Source: DASSBG01 sp965651365 (GTDB lineage: Bacteria > Pseudomonadota > Gammaproteobacteria > Xanthomonadales > Rhodanobacteraceae). Taken from it: a stretch of 27,578 bases of DNA. The notes under the pieces are model-generated. The model was not told the DNA's origin and ran no database searches. It saw only the letters and a list, made by a program, of their open reading frames with translations. The stretch is taken from NCBI GenBank assembly GCA_965651365.1, contig CBFGSA010000023.1, forward strand, positions 1-27,578, given 5' to 3'. Positions 1 through 7,486 of the stretch are shown one piece after another (positions within the stretch are counted from its first letter, which is position 1; each line of letters opens with the position of its first letter). The position numbers were made by a program, and so were the translations under genes.

Positions 1-95
1 CAATCTCCGGCGCCCGAATCGTTTGCTACCGTTGCTCCCTTCCGGGCCTGGCGGATTTCACAAACTATCGTCGCGGAGCGACCGGCGGAGCCACC
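1..95 (-). ncRNA. ffs: Bacterial small SRP RNA (4.5S RNA), 3' end cut by window edge
   Basis: RNA scaffold of the signal recognition particle, which pairs with Ffh to target membrane proteins. On the minus strand the apical loop core CAGGCCCGGAAGGGAGCA (about 49-32) matches the near-invariant SRP RNA domain IV motif. It is enclosed by a GUUUG/CAAAC helix (64-60 with 26-22) and an outer CUCCG/CGGAG helix (90-86 with 9-5). The 5' end is placed near 95 at GGUGGCUCCG. The last few 3' bases, which should pair with GGUGG, lie beyond base 1, so the gene is nearly but not fully contained. Proximity to a tRNA-Ser gene in the same orientation fits gammaproteobacterial chromosomes. Confidence 0.85.
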
Positions 96-106
96 ATGAA
101 CTTTTA

Positions 107-134
107 CGTCATGCCCGCGAAAGCGGGAATCCAG
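107..134. repeat. REP-like palindrome (GTCATgCCCGC-GAAA-GCGGGAAtCC type)
   Basis: A short hairpin with a CCCGC/GCGGG stem and a GAAA loop, preceded by cgtcat and followed by atccag. This arrangement is a very common intergenic repeat in beta- and gammaproteobacteria. It lies between the SRP RNA and tRNA-Ser genes. The cgtcat end is shared with the longer repeats at 1702-1831, 3877-4190 and 27257-27366. Confidence 0.6.
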
Positions 135-198
135 TGACTTGCCCACATTTTTCGTGTTGCGCCAAATCCATCGAGCGCAGCAGCGTCAGCCGTGAATT

Positions 199-289
199 TG
201 GCGGAGAGGGAGGGATTCGAACCCTCGATACGGGAGACCCGTATACCGGATTTCGAATCCGGCGCATTCGACCACTCTGCCACCTCTCC
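199..289 (-). tRNA. tRNA-Ser, anticodon CGA
   Basis: Class II tRNA of 91 nt including an encoded CCA (199-201) and discriminator G (202). The acceptor stem GGAGAGG (289-283) pairs with CCTCTCC (209-203). The anticodon stem CCGGA/TCCGG encloses loop TTCGAAA, giving anticodon CGA, which reads UCG serine codons. A long variable arm typical of serine tRNAs and a canonical T loop (GTTCGAATC) are visible. It is transcribed towards the SRP RNA gene about 100 bp downstream. Confidence 0.95.
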
Positions 290-383
290 AAAAACGTGAC
301 GCGATCGGCGGACATGGCATATCCGTCCGGCGCATTTATTCTTCTCATTCCTGAGACTCACCCTTCAGCTTTACTCAGGGCCC

Positions 384-421
384 GCCTGTCGGCGGTTCAA
401 ATTCGTTCCAGACGAATTTGT
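384..421. repeat. Hairpin repeat copy 1 (CAAATTCGT-loop-ACGAATTTG)
   Basis: Perfect 9-bp stem (398-406 with 412-420) and a 5-nt loop TCCAG, preceded by gcctgtcggcggtt. It is a direct repeat of 468-504. The innermost stem pair differs between the two copies (T-A here, C-G there), so pairing is kept. Confidence 0.7.
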
Positions 422-467
422 GTTCAACCCGTCCTGGGTCTCACTCCTCCGCTTCGCTCCGGGGGCT

Positions 468-504
468 GCCTGTGGCAGTCCAAATTCGCTCCCGGCGAAT
501 TTGT
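468..504. repeat. Hairpin repeat copy 2 (CAAATTCGC-loop-GCGAATTTG)
   Basis: Perfect 9-bp stem (481-489 with 495-503) and a 5-nt loop TCCCG. It has the same flanking gcctgt and agtcc-type sequence as copy 1, about 83 bp away. Confidence 0.7.
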
Positions 505-650
505 CGACCACTTTGGCATGGGCTGTTGCTGCTGGCTCGGCGGCGGGGCGGTAATGATACGGGGGTGGCCGTGGGATGACAACCGGAGATTCGGCTTGAT
601 GGCCTGACCGTGGCAGTGTCCGGCCGATTCCCCAGACTCTTGCGGCAGGG

Positions 651-679
651 CTTGAATATACTGGCCGCTGCCCCGACTT
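651..679 (+). promoter_or_regulatory. Putative sigma-32 (RpoH) promoter of htpX
   Basis: CTTGAA (651-656), a 14-nt spacer, then CCCCGACTT (671-679). This resembles the RpoH consensus CTTGAA-N13-17-CCCCATNT with correct order and spacing, about 65 bp upstream of htpX. HtpX is a heat-shock or envelope-stress gene in E. coli, so the match fits the gene. It is a motif match only. Confidence 0.6.
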
Positions 680-742
680 CCCAGAGACCCGGCGCTGCCC
701 GGGCTCGAACCTTTTTTCAGCCTTGCCTGTGGAGAACGCGAC

Positions 743-1639
743 ATGCTGAGGGTTTTACTGTTTGTCGGCACCAACATCGCGGTGCTGGCGCTTCTGACCA
801 TTGTCTGCAAGATCTTCGGCATCGACCAATATGCCGCGGCCAGCGGCTACGGCGGCTTGGGGCCGCTGCTGATCTTTGCTGCCGTGATCGGCATGGGTGG
901 CTCGTTCATTTCGCTGGCCATGTCGAAATGGATCGCCAAGCGCTCAACCGGCGCCCACGTGATCGACACGCCGTCCAACGAGGCCGAGCAGTGGCTGGTC
1001 AGCACCGTCAGGCAGCACGCAGACCGGGCCGGCATCGGCATGCCGGAAGTGGCGATCTATGACGCACCGGAAATGAATGCCTTCGCCACCGGCATGCGTC
1101 GCGACAAGGCCATGGTGGCGGTCAGCACGGGTCTTTTGCACGGCATGGACCGCGAGCAGGTCAAGGCGGTGCTGGGCCACGAGATCGGCCATGTGGCCAA
1201 TGGCGACATGGTGACTCTGGCCCTGATCCAGGGCGTGCTCAACACCTTTGTCATCGTGCTGGCCCGCGTGATCGGTCGCGCCGTCGACAGCTGGCTGTCG
1301 GGCGGCCGCGACAGTCGCGGTGGCGGCATCGGTTATTTTCTGATCGTGATGGTGCTGCAGGTCGTGCTGGGTATTTTCGCCTCGATGATCGTGATGGCGT
1401 TCTCGCGCTGGCGCGAGTTCCGCGCCGATGCGGCTGGCGCACGCTTGGCCGGACGCTCCGGAATGATTGCGGCACTGGAGCGGCTGAAAGCCAATCACGG
1501 CGAAAATACCTTGCCGAAACAAATGGCTGCATTCGGTATTTCAGGTCATGTCGCCATGGGTATCAAGCGCCTGTTCATGAGTCATCCACCGCTGGACGAG
1601 CGCATTGCCGCGTTGCGCAATACTTCGCCGGTGGGGTGA
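743..1639 (+). CDS. htpX: HtpX, heat-shock membrane zinc metalloprotease (M48B)
   Basis: Integral inner-membrane protease that degrades misfolded membrane proteins together with FtsH. The 298-aa length matches the family. Two hydrophobic segments lie near the N-terminus (residues about 4-25 and 40-60). The zinc/catalytic motif HEIGH is at 146-150, and the third ligand is probably Glu225 in REFRADA. Two more membrane segments follow the motif (about 158-180 and 196-220). The ATG at 743 has a GGAGA-like ribosome site about 10 bases upstream. A sigma-32-like promoter lies at 651-679, and htpG, another heat-shock gene, follows about 270 bp downstream, separated by a repeat. The identification is secure. 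Confidence 0.95.
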   Translation: MLRVLLFVGTNIAVLALLTIVCKIFGIDQYAAASGYGGLGPLLIFAAVIGMGGSFISLAMSKWIAKRSTGAHVIDTPSNEAEQWLVSTVRQHADRAGIGMPEVAIYDAPEMNAFATGMRRDKAMVAVSTGLLHGMDREQVKAVLGHEIGHVANGDMVTLALIQGVLNTFVIVLARVIGRAVDSWLSGGRDSRGGGIGYFLIVMVLQVVLGIFASMIVMAFSRWREFRADAAGARLAGRSGMIAALERLKANHGENTLPKQMAAFGISGHVAMGIKRLFMSHPPLDERIAALRNTSPVG

Positions 1640-1701
1640 ATCCAACATTGTGTCGCGGGCATGGCCCGGTGCCGCTTGGACAAGTGTTGGAAAGGACCTT
1701 T

Positions 1702-1831
1702 CGTCATCCTGGGGCCGCCGCAGGCGGAACCCGGGATCCATTTTCAAGCGCCTGAGGGCTTGGTTGAGCGCAGAGGTCATGATCAATCAAAATGGATCCC
1801 GGATCACCGCTTCGCGGTGTCCAGGATGACG
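1702..1831. repeat. REP/BIME-like inverted repeat between htpX and htpG
   Basis: About 43-bp arms (1702-1744 and 1789-1831) are inverted copies. The outer ends read cgtcatcctgg and ccaggatgacg, the inner ends gggatccatttt and aaaatggatccc. Each arm has its own small GC hairpin (ccgccgcaggcgg; accgcttcgcggt). Translating through it yields a spurious 82-residue N-terminal extension of htpG. Related elements are at 3830-3862, 3877-4190 and 27257-27366. Confidence 0.8.
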
Positions 1832-1906
1832 AGCACAAGTATCAAGCATCATCGGGCATCCCCTCCTTTAATTACAAATGAAGCTACACAGAGAGATCCA
1901 ACCGCA

Positions 1907-3778
1907 ATGAACGCGACTGCTGAAACCGAAACCCGCACATTTGAAGCCGAAACCACCCAGGTGCTGCACCTGGTGACGCATTCGTTGTACTCGCACAAGG
2001 ACATCTTCCTGCGCGAGCTGATTTCGAACGCCTCGGATGCCTGCGACAAGCTGCGCTTCGAGGCCATCGCCGCGCCCGAACTGCTGGGCGATGATGCCGA
2101 GCTGCACATCGACGTGAGCTGGGACCCGGAGGCGCGCACGGTCACCGTCGCCGACAACGGCATCGGCATGAACCGCGAGGAGCTGATCGAGAACATCGGC
2201 ACCATCGCCCGTTCCGGCACGCGCCGCTTCCTGGAGGCGATGAGCGGCGAAAACAAGGCCGATGCGCGCCTGATCGGCCAGTTCGGCGTCGGCTTCTACT
2301 CGGCCTTCGTGGTCGCCGACAAGGTGACCGTGCGCACCCGGCGCGCCGGCGACGAGGCTGGCCAGGGCAGCGAATGGGTCAGCGACGGCAAGGGCGAATA
2401 CACCCTGCGCCCGATCGAGCGTGCCGAGCGCGGCACGTCCGTGATTCTGCATCTGAAAGAGGACGAGGACGAGTTCCTGCAAGCCTGGGGCCTGCGCTCG
2501 CTGGTCAACCGCTATTCCGACCACGTCGCCTTCCCGATCCGGATGCCGAAGAACGAGGACGGCAAGCCGGGCAGGGAGTGGGAGACAGTCAATGCCGCCT
2601 CGGCGCTGTGGACACGGCCCAGGGGCGAGGCCAGTGACGAGGAATACACCAGTTTCTACAAGTCGCTGGGCCACGATTTCAACGATCCGCTGGCCTGGTC
2701 GCACAACCACGTCGAGGGCAGCCAGCGCTTCACCACGCTGCTGTACATTCCGGCGCAGCCACCGTTCGATCTGATGATGGGCGCGCGCGACGAGCGCAAG
2801 GGCCTGAAGCTCTACATCAAGCGCGTGTTCGTGATGGATGCGGCCGAGGAACTGCTGCCCAACTACCTGCGCTTCGTGCGCGGCGTGGTCGATGCCGACG
2901 ACCTGCCGCTCAATGTCAGCCGCGAGATGCTGCAGCACAACCGCAAGCTGGAGCGTATCCGTGCTTCCTGCGTCAAGCGCGTGCTGGACATGATCGAGAA
3001 GCTGGCCAGCAAGGAGCCGGAAAAATTCGCCACCTTCTACAAGGCCTTCGGCAACGTGCTCAAGGAAGGCATTGTCGAGGACGCCGACAACCGCGAGCGG
3101 ATCGCCAAGCTGCTGCGTTTCGCCTCGACCAAGGGCGAGGGCAGCACGCGCACGGTGTCGCTGGACGATTATGTCGGCCGCATGCAGGCTGGCCAGGACA
3201 AGATCTGGTACGTCAGCGCCGACAGCTATGCGGCGGCCGCGGGCAGCCCGCAACTGGAGGCGTTCAAGGCGCGTGACATCGAAGTGCTGCTGATGTATGA
3301 CCGCATCGACGAGTGGATGCTGGGCTCGCTGCGCGAATACCAGGGCAAGGCGCTGGAAAGCGTGGCCCGCGGCGAGCTGCCGCTGGACGAGGCGCAGAAG
3401 GAAAAGCAGGCCGAGGCTGCGAAAGAGGCCGAGCCGGTAGTGGAGCGGCTGAAAAAGCTGCTTGGCGAGCGGGTCGAGAACGTGCGCGTGTCGGCGCGTC
3501 TGACCGATTCGCCCTCATGCATCGTGCTCGGCCAGCAGGACATGGCGCCACATCTGGCGCGCCTGCTGCGCGAGGCAGGCCAGGATGTGCCCGAGGCCAA
3601 ACCGACCCTGGAAATCAATCCGGACCACGCCCTGCTGAAGCGTTTCGGCGACACATCCGACGAGGACGTCGCCGGCGACCTGGCCAGCCTGCTGCTGGAG
3701 CAGGCCGAAGTCGCCGCCGGCGCCGAGCTGGCCGACCCGGCTGCCTTCGTCCGGCGCATGAACCGTCTGCTGGTGTAG
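1907..3778 (+). CDS. htpG: HtpG, bacterial Hsp90 chaperone
   Basis: Cytosolic ATP-dependent Hsp90 chaperone. It is 623 aa from the ATG at 1907, almost exactly the E. coli length (624). The GHKL ATPase domain shows ELISNASDACDKLR near residues 30-43, DNGIGM, and the lid region GQFGVGFYSAFV. The middle domain shows SLGHDFNDPL and LPLNVSREMLQ, followed by a C-terminal dimerisation domain. The frame is open upstream to 1661, but those 82 codons translate the 1702-1831 repeat, so the start at 1907 (MNATAETET, with gagag about 12 bases upstream) is chosen. I could not find a good sigma-32 promoter immediately upstream. The best site, near 1843-1870, matches poorly. Confidence 0.97.
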   Translation: MNATAETETRTFEAETTQVLHLVTHSLYSHKDIFLRELISNASDACDKLRFEAIAAPELLGDDAELHIDVSWDPEARTVTVADNGIGMNREELIENIGTIARSGTRRFLEAMSGENKADARLIGQFGVGFYSAFVVADKVTVRTRRAGDEAGQGSEWVSDGKGEYTLRPIERAERGTSVILHLKEDEDEFLQAWGLRSLVNRYSDHVAFPIRMPKNEDGKPGREWETVNAASALWTRPRGEASDEEYTSFYKSLGHDFNDPLAWSHNHVEGSQRFTTLLYIPAQPPFDLMMGARDERKGLKLYIKRVFVMDAAEELLPNYLRFVRGVVDADDLPLNVSREMLQHNRKLERIRASCVKRVLDMIEKLASKEPEKFATFYKAFGNVLKEGIVEDADNRERIAKLLRFASTKGEGSTRTVSLDDYVGRMQAGQDKIWYVSADSYAAAAGSPQLEAFKARDIEVLLMYDRIDEWMLGSLREYQGKALESVARGELPLDEAQKEKQAEAAKEAEPVVERLKKLLGERVENVRVSARLTDSPSCIVLGQQDMAPHLARLLREAGQDVPEAKPTLEINPDHALLKRFGDTSDEDVAGDLASLLLEQAEVAAGAELADPAAFVRRMNRLLV

Positions 3779-3829
3779 GTGTGCACCCGTATCAGGTTTG
3801 ATCCAGCGTCGTGCGGTAAACGGCACCGT

Positions 3830-3862
3830 CGTCATTCCGGGGCCGCTCTGCAGGCGGAACCT
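3830..3862. repeat. Solo REP-like arm
   Basis: cgtcattccggggccgctctgc-type arm matching the left arm of the next element but lacking a matching right arm. It sits directly upstream of the full element at 3877. Confidence 0.6.
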
Positions 3863-3876
3863 GAGCCTGCCCACCG

Positions 3877-4190
3877 CGTCATCCTGGGGCCGCCGCAGGC
3901 GGAACCCGGGGTCCATTTTGACCTTTTCATGGGCCGTGTCACAGTGAGTACACCTGCCGCCTCTTGCAATGGATCCCGGGTTCCTCGCTGCGCTCGGCCC
4001 TAGCCCGGACTATTCATGAACCTCCTGCTGCGATCGCCGATACACTCGCCGTGGCACGCGCTGCTTCCTCAGCGGCGCTCGACGTACTGTCGAGTACGCC
4101 TGCGCGCCTCTTCAGTCCGCATCGCGCGCCATGGCGGCGTCTCAGCGATCTCGCGACGGACGCTCATGAATAATCCGGGCTAGGATGACG
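3877..4190. repeat. REP/BIME-like inverted repeat, interrupted by an inserted palindrome
   Basis: The left arm begins cgtcatcctgg at 3877 and has the same hairpin and gggtccatttt end as the copy at 1702. The right arm starts near 3969 (atggatcccgg), is interrupted after 4002, and resumes at 4183 with ggatgacg. Removing 4003-4182 restores an arm like that of the other copies. The whole 3779-4297 gap between htpG and the next gene is therefore repeat DNA with no gene in it. Confidence 0.7.
4003..4180. mobile_element. 178-bp palindromic MITE-like insertion flanked by TA
   Basis: Terminal inverted repeats read gcccggactattcatgaa at the left and gcccggattattcatgag as the reverse complement of the right end. 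TA dinucleotides lie immediately outside on both sides (4001-4002, 4181-4182), as for TA-targeting IS630/Tc1-type elements. The interior halves are also imperfectly complementary for about 40 more bases, and ctcgac-gtact-gtcgag forms a small hairpin near the centre. No protein is encoded. It sits inside a REP-like repeat. Assignment to a transposon family is inference. Confidence 0.6.
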
Positions 4191-4297
4191 CTGTATGAGG
4201 TTCCGAGGCGGTCTGCAATGTAACCGGATGATTGTGTCGATGAGTGCGACGATTGCCGCGTTCTGCATGCCAATCACTCCCGCACAAATGTGAGCCC

Positions 4298-4942
4298 GTG
4301 AGCCAAACCAGCCGTCACTACAGTTTCGCCGAAGAAGTGGCCAATGGCCTGCTGCAGGGCTTCGGCATTCTGCTCAGCATCGTTGGTCTGACCGTGCTGG
4401 TCGCCTTCGCGACGCTGCATGGCGGTGCGCTGGTGATAGCCGCCAGCGCCGTGTTCGGTGCGGCGCTGATCATGCTGTACTCCGTGTCGACCGTCTACCA
4501 CGCGATTCCGCGGCATGTGGCACCGCTGTTCCTGGGCCGGCTCGACCACATCTCGATCTACGTGTTGATTGCCGGTACCTACACGCCATTCGCGCTACTG
4601 GCACTGGGCGGTGCCGCGGGTTGGTGGCTGTTCGGCGCGATCTGGTTCCTGGCCGTCACCGGCAGCGCGCTGGAATTCACCCGCATGCGGCATCGCCGCG
4701 GCATGGCCGTGACCCTGTATCTGATCATGGGCTGGCTGGGTCTGGTCAGTTTCGGGCCGCTGTCGGCGGCGCTGGGCACGGGTGGCACGAGCCTGCTGCT
4801 GGCCGGCGGCGCGGCCTACACGCTGGGTGTCCCGTTCTACTTGTGGCGGCGACTGCCGTTTCACTTCGTGTTGTGGCATGCCTTTGTGCTGGCTGGCAGT
4901 GTGCTGCATTTTTTCGCCGTGCTGCTGTACGTGGTCGGCTGA
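4298..4942 (+). CDS. Hemolysin III / YqfA family membrane protein (PAQR-like)
   Basis: Seven-transmembrane protein of the HlyIII family (COG1272), related to eukaryotic PAQR receptors. Its bacterial role is not well defined and haemolysis is not implied. The 214-aa length is typical. The sequence shows hydrophobic helices throughout, an early SFAEEVANGLLQGFGILL segment, YSVSTVYHAI followed by DHISIYVLIAGTYTPFALLAL (family signature), and a C-terminal HFVLWHAFVLAGSVLHFFAVL with the conserved histidines. The start chosen is the GTG at 4298, giving VSQTSRHYSF. An upstream in-frame GTG at 4244 would add 18 unlikely residues. The ribosome site is weak either way. Confidence 0.88.
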   Translation: MSQTSRHYSFAEEVANGLLQGFGILLSIVGLTVLVAFATLHGGALVIAASAVFGAALIMLYSVSTVYHAIPRHVAPLFLGRLDHISIYVLIAGTYTPFALLALGGAAGWWLFGAIWFLAVTGSALEFTRMRHRRGMAVTLYLIMGWLGLVSFGPLSAALGTGGTSLLLAGGAAYTLGVPFYLWRRLPFHFVLWHAFVLAGSVLHFFAVLLYVVG

Positions 4943-5001
4943 CGGAACGAATCGCGGTTCAGCCAGTCAAAGCGTGTACAGGTTTCGAGCGGGGTATTGG
5001 C

Positions 5002-5886
5002 ATGAACACAGGCAGAAGCGGACAAGCTGGCGCCGCCATCGGGTGGGTGCTGGCAATTATCGTGGTCGTGATTGCGGCTTTCATCGCCTGGCGCTGGTAC
5101 CTGCATTCCGGGCAAACGCCGACCACAACCGAGGCGCCGGCCAGCACTGCCTCGGCGCCCACCGAAGCTTCAACGGCTCCGCGCTATCCGGTCGCGGCCA
5201 TTGCCGGCACGGCACCCGCGCCGGCCGCAAGCGCGGAGGCGATCGAACAGGATTCCGGCGACCTGACGGACAGCCTGGCGACACTGCCCGGCGGCGCACA
5301 GTTGTCCGCCTTGCTGAACCGTCCGGATCTGATCCAGCACATCGTGGCGACAGTGGATGCGCTGCCCGGCAAGCGGCTGTCGACCAAGGTGCTGCCGGTC
5401 AAGCCGCCCGCAGGCAGCTTCCAGGTTGCCACCCGGGGAGGCAGCACGGTCGTCGGGCCGGCCAATGCAGCGCGCTATGCGCCCTACCTCAAGGCACTGG
5501 AAGGTGTGGACACGAGGATGCTGGTGCACTGGTACAAGCGACACTACGAACAGTTCGAGCAGGCCTACCGCCAGCTCGGCTACCCGCAGGGCCATTTCAA
5601 CGACCGTCTGGTGGCCGTGATCGACAATCTGCTGGCCACGCCCCAATTGCAGACGCCGCCGGTGCTGGTGCCGCACAAGGGCCGCTGGGCTTATGCCAAC
5701 TCCAATCTGGAAGCGCTGTCCGCCGGCCAGAAGCTGCTGCTGCGCTTGCCGGCAGATCAGCAGCAACAGGTACGCGCGCGCTTGCGGGATTTGCGCCAGG
5801 CACTTGCAGGCGCCGAAATGTCCGCGGGTAACGCTTCTAGCGGTGGAAATCCCCGGCCCGCTCCGGTTGGTACGTCACCTCGATGA
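5002..5886 (+). CDS. DUF3014 domain-containing membrane-anchored protein
   Basis: 294 aa of unknown function. A single N-terminal transmembrane anchor (about residues 14-36, AAIGWVLAIIVVVIAAFIAW) is followed by an Ala/Thr/Pro-rich linker. A periplasmic domain follows, with LSALLNRPDLIQHIVATVDALPGKR, then YAPYLKALEGVDTRMLVHWYKRHY and GHFNDRLVAVIDNLLATP, which I recognise as DUF3014, common in gamma- and betaproteobacteria. The ATG at 5002 has a gcgggg-type site about 8 bases upstream. Its last 50 bases overlap the 3' end of the convergent rnk gene, so the C-terminal 16 residues are read antisense to the end of rnk. Confidence 0.8.
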   Translation: MNTGRSGQAGAAIGWVLAIIVVVIAAFIAWRWYLHSGQTPTTTEAPASTASAPTEASTAPRYPVAAIAGTAPAPAASAEAIEQDSGDLTDSLATLPGGAQLSALLNRPDLIQHIVATVDALPGKRLSTKVLPVKPPAGSFQVATRGGSTVVGPANAARYAPYLKALEGVDTRMLVHWYKRHYEQFEQAYRQLGYPQGHFNDRLVAVIDNLLATPQLQTPPVLVPHKGRWAYANSNLEALSAGQKLLLRLPADQQQQVRARLRDLRQALAGAEMSAGNASSGGNPRPAPVGTSPR

Positions 5887-6244
5887 TCTTCAGCGACAGC
5901 ACGCCGCCACCCGGCTTGGGCCAGGCGATGGACTCGCCTTCGGTCATGCCCAGCAGGGCGCTGCCGACCGGCGCCAGGATCGAGATTTTGCTGTCACCCT
6001 GATCACGCGGGTAGACCAGGGTCATTGAAAACTCGCGGTCGCTGCCTTCCACCTGAAAGCGCACGGTGGAGTTCATGGTCACCACGTTGGACGGCACTTT
6101 TTCGGGATCCACGATGGTGGCGCGGTCGAGTTCGGCGAGCAACTCATCCTTGCCTGGAAATTGCTCGTCCGACAATTCGTCAAGCAGGCTGGAGAGCCGG
6201 TCGGCGTCGCGGGATGATACGGTGATGGCGGGCTTTCGGGTCAT
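5837..6244 (-). CDS. rnk: Rnk-like regulator of nucleoside diphosphate kinase (GreA/GreB C-terminal fold)
   Basis: Small RNA-polymerase-binding protein related to the Gre factors. In E. coli Rnk modulates nucleoside diphosphate kinase levels. The length of 135 aa compares with 136 in E. coli. An N-terminal helical hairpin (DADRLSSLLDEL..LLAELDRATIV) is shorter than in Gre factors. A C-terminal FKBP-like domain carries VVTMNSTVRF, MTLVYP, ISILAPVGSALLGMTEGESI and LKIIEVTYQPERAGD, nearly matching E. coli Rnk. The start is the ATG at 6244 (MTRKPAITV); ten further upstream codons lack family similarity. Its 3' end overlaps the convergent DUF3014 gene by 50 bp. Confidence 0.9.
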   Translation of the reverse strand: MTRKPAITVSSRDADRLSSLLDELSDEQFPGKDELLAELDRATIVDPEKVPSNVVTMNSTVRFQVEGSDREFSMTLVYPRDQGDSKISILAPVGSALLGMTEGESIAWPKPGGGVLSLKIIEVTYQPERAGDFHR

Positions 6245-6334
6245 GGTCCGTGATCCAGGGTATTTCAACAGCACCTATGGTATCAGGCTGACCCCGGTTT
6301 CGGTGCGGACAAAACCGACGCGGCAGTGTCCGGT

Positions 6335-6871
6335 TCAGCCCTTGAAACCGCCCGCGTCAAGCCACGCTTGTTCCTCTTTTGTCGACTCACGCCCGAGGAT
6401 GGCATTGCGATGTGGAAAGCGCCCGAAGCGTGCGATGATGTCGCGATGGTGCTCGGCCCATTTGGCCGGTTCCGGCCCTTCCAGTTGCTGGTACAAGTCC
6501 ACGGCACGGTCCTGGTCCGCGATGTCCTCCGAATGCATGAAGGGCGTGTAGAAGAACTGCCGCAGGGGCTCGTCGACCTGGCTGTCGAGGCCCTGCTCGA
6601 TGGCTTGTCCGGTGACCTCGCGTGCCTTCGCGTCCGCTGCGTAGGCCTGCCGGGTGCCGCGATGAATATTGCGCGGCATCTGATCCAGCAGCAACACCAG
6701 GGCCAAGGCGCCTTCAGCTGATTGCAGCCAGTGATCGAGTTCGCCGCGAACCGCCTGCTCGCTGACCTCCTCGAAACCCAACTCGCACATGTCATCGAAC
6801 GCCTGGCTCTTCTTGAACCAGCGCTTTGGTCCGGCGTCGCGCCAGAAATGGATCACTTCTTCCGCTTGCAT
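6335..6871 (-). CDS. DUF924 family protein
   Basis: 178-aa soluble, mainly helical protein of the DUF924/COG3803 family. Its biochemical role is unknown; the fold is described as TPR-like. Family features visible are VIHFWRDAGPKRWFKKSQAFD at the N-terminus, LALVLLLDQMPRNIHRGTRQAYAADA in the middle, RQFFYTPFMHSED, and RFGRFPHRNAILGRESTKEEQAWL near the C-terminus. The start is the ATG at 6871 (MQAEEVIHFW), preceded by an ACGGAG ribosome site. A longer reading from 6928 adds residues not seen in the family. It is transcribed divergently from the ybaN-like gene. Confidence 0.88.
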   Translation of the reverse strand: MQAEEVIHFWRDAGPKRWFKKSQAFDDMCELGFEEVSEQAVRGELDHWLQSAEGALALVLLLDQMPRNIHRGTRQAYAADAKAREVTGQAIEQGLDSQVDEPLRQFFYTPFMHSEDIADQDRAVDLYQQLEGPEPAKWAEHHRDIIARFGRFPHRNAILGRESTKEEQAWLDAGGFKG

Positions 6872-6990
6872 GCAAGGCTCCGTCAGGGAACAGACCTCCA
6901 TCGTGACATATCGCAACGGCGAAGGCATTGTGCGTGCAGCCGCGCATCGCGTTCATGCGGCTTTGTGGTGTCGCGTCGTATGATGGCGCG

Positions 6991-7380
6991 ATGAGTGAAT
7001 CTGTGCGCTTTCGCTGGGCCTGGCTGGCGCTTGCCTACGTCAGCCTGGGCCTGGGCATCATCGGCATCTTCGTGCCGGTGATGCCGACCTCGCCGTTCGT
7101 GATTGTGGCTGCGCTGGCGGCGGCACGCGGCTCCAAGCGCATGCATTTTCGCCTGCTGCGCGACAAGCGCTTCGGGCACATGATCCGCAACTGGCACCGC
7201 TACGGCGCAGTGCAACGGTCAGCCAAGTGGCTGGCCACGATTGCGATGGCCTGCAGCGCCGCTGGCATGCTCTGGTTCGCGCCTGATCCGCTGCTGCCGA
7301 TGGTCGTGATCGGCATCATGCTGGCGGTCGATATCTGGTTGTGGCTGCGGCCCGAGCCACCCGACCGCAGCGCCTCCTGA
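6991..7380 (+). CDS. YbaN/DUF454 family inner-membrane protein
   Basis: 129-aa small membrane protein of the DUF454 family, function unknown. The first helix region carries the family signature LGIIGIFVPVMPTSPFVIVAALAAARGSKRMHFRLL. A short cytoplasmic stretch RFGHMIRNWHRYGAV follows, then two further hydrophobic helices (about 80-96 and 100-120). The start is the ATG at 6991 (MSESVRFRW), just upstream of the first helix. In Xanthomonads and pseudomonads, DUF454 genes are sometimes near heme or iron genes, but nothing here links it to the heme operon at 22.8 kb. Confidence 0.85.
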   Translation: MSESVRFRWAWLALAYVSLGLGIIGIFVPVMPTSPFVIVAALAAARGSKRMHFRLLRDKRFGHMIRNWHRYGAVQRSAKWLATIAMACSAAGMLWFAPDPLLPMVVIGIMLAVDIWLWLRPEPPDRSAS

Positions 7381-7486
7381 ACGGCGCGCGGGTTCAAAAG
7401 CGCTCACGGGTTTGTTAGCCTGTGCGGTTCACTTCGGGTGTCTGCTCGGTGCGGACCCCGCCATTCGCTGCAGCAGGAGTTCTTTC

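Larger units (their letters stand above)
290..742. other. Non-coding gap upstream of htpX
   Basis: No credible gene. Open frames here have no recognisable protein features, and one runs antisense through the tRNA. The gap holds the two hairpin repeats at 384-421 and 468-504 and, near its right end, the putative heat-shock promoter of htpX at 651-679. I see nothing else identifiable. Confidence 0.6.

Noticed and set aside
1843..1870. Possible sigma-32 promoter just upstream of htpG
   Set aside because: The -35-like tatcaag matches CTTGAAA poorly and the cccctcc element is weak. Not good enough to list.
1661..1906. 82-residue N-terminal extension of HtpG
   Set aside because: The codons translate the REP-like repeat at 1702-1831. 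HtpG from 1907 already has the full family length.
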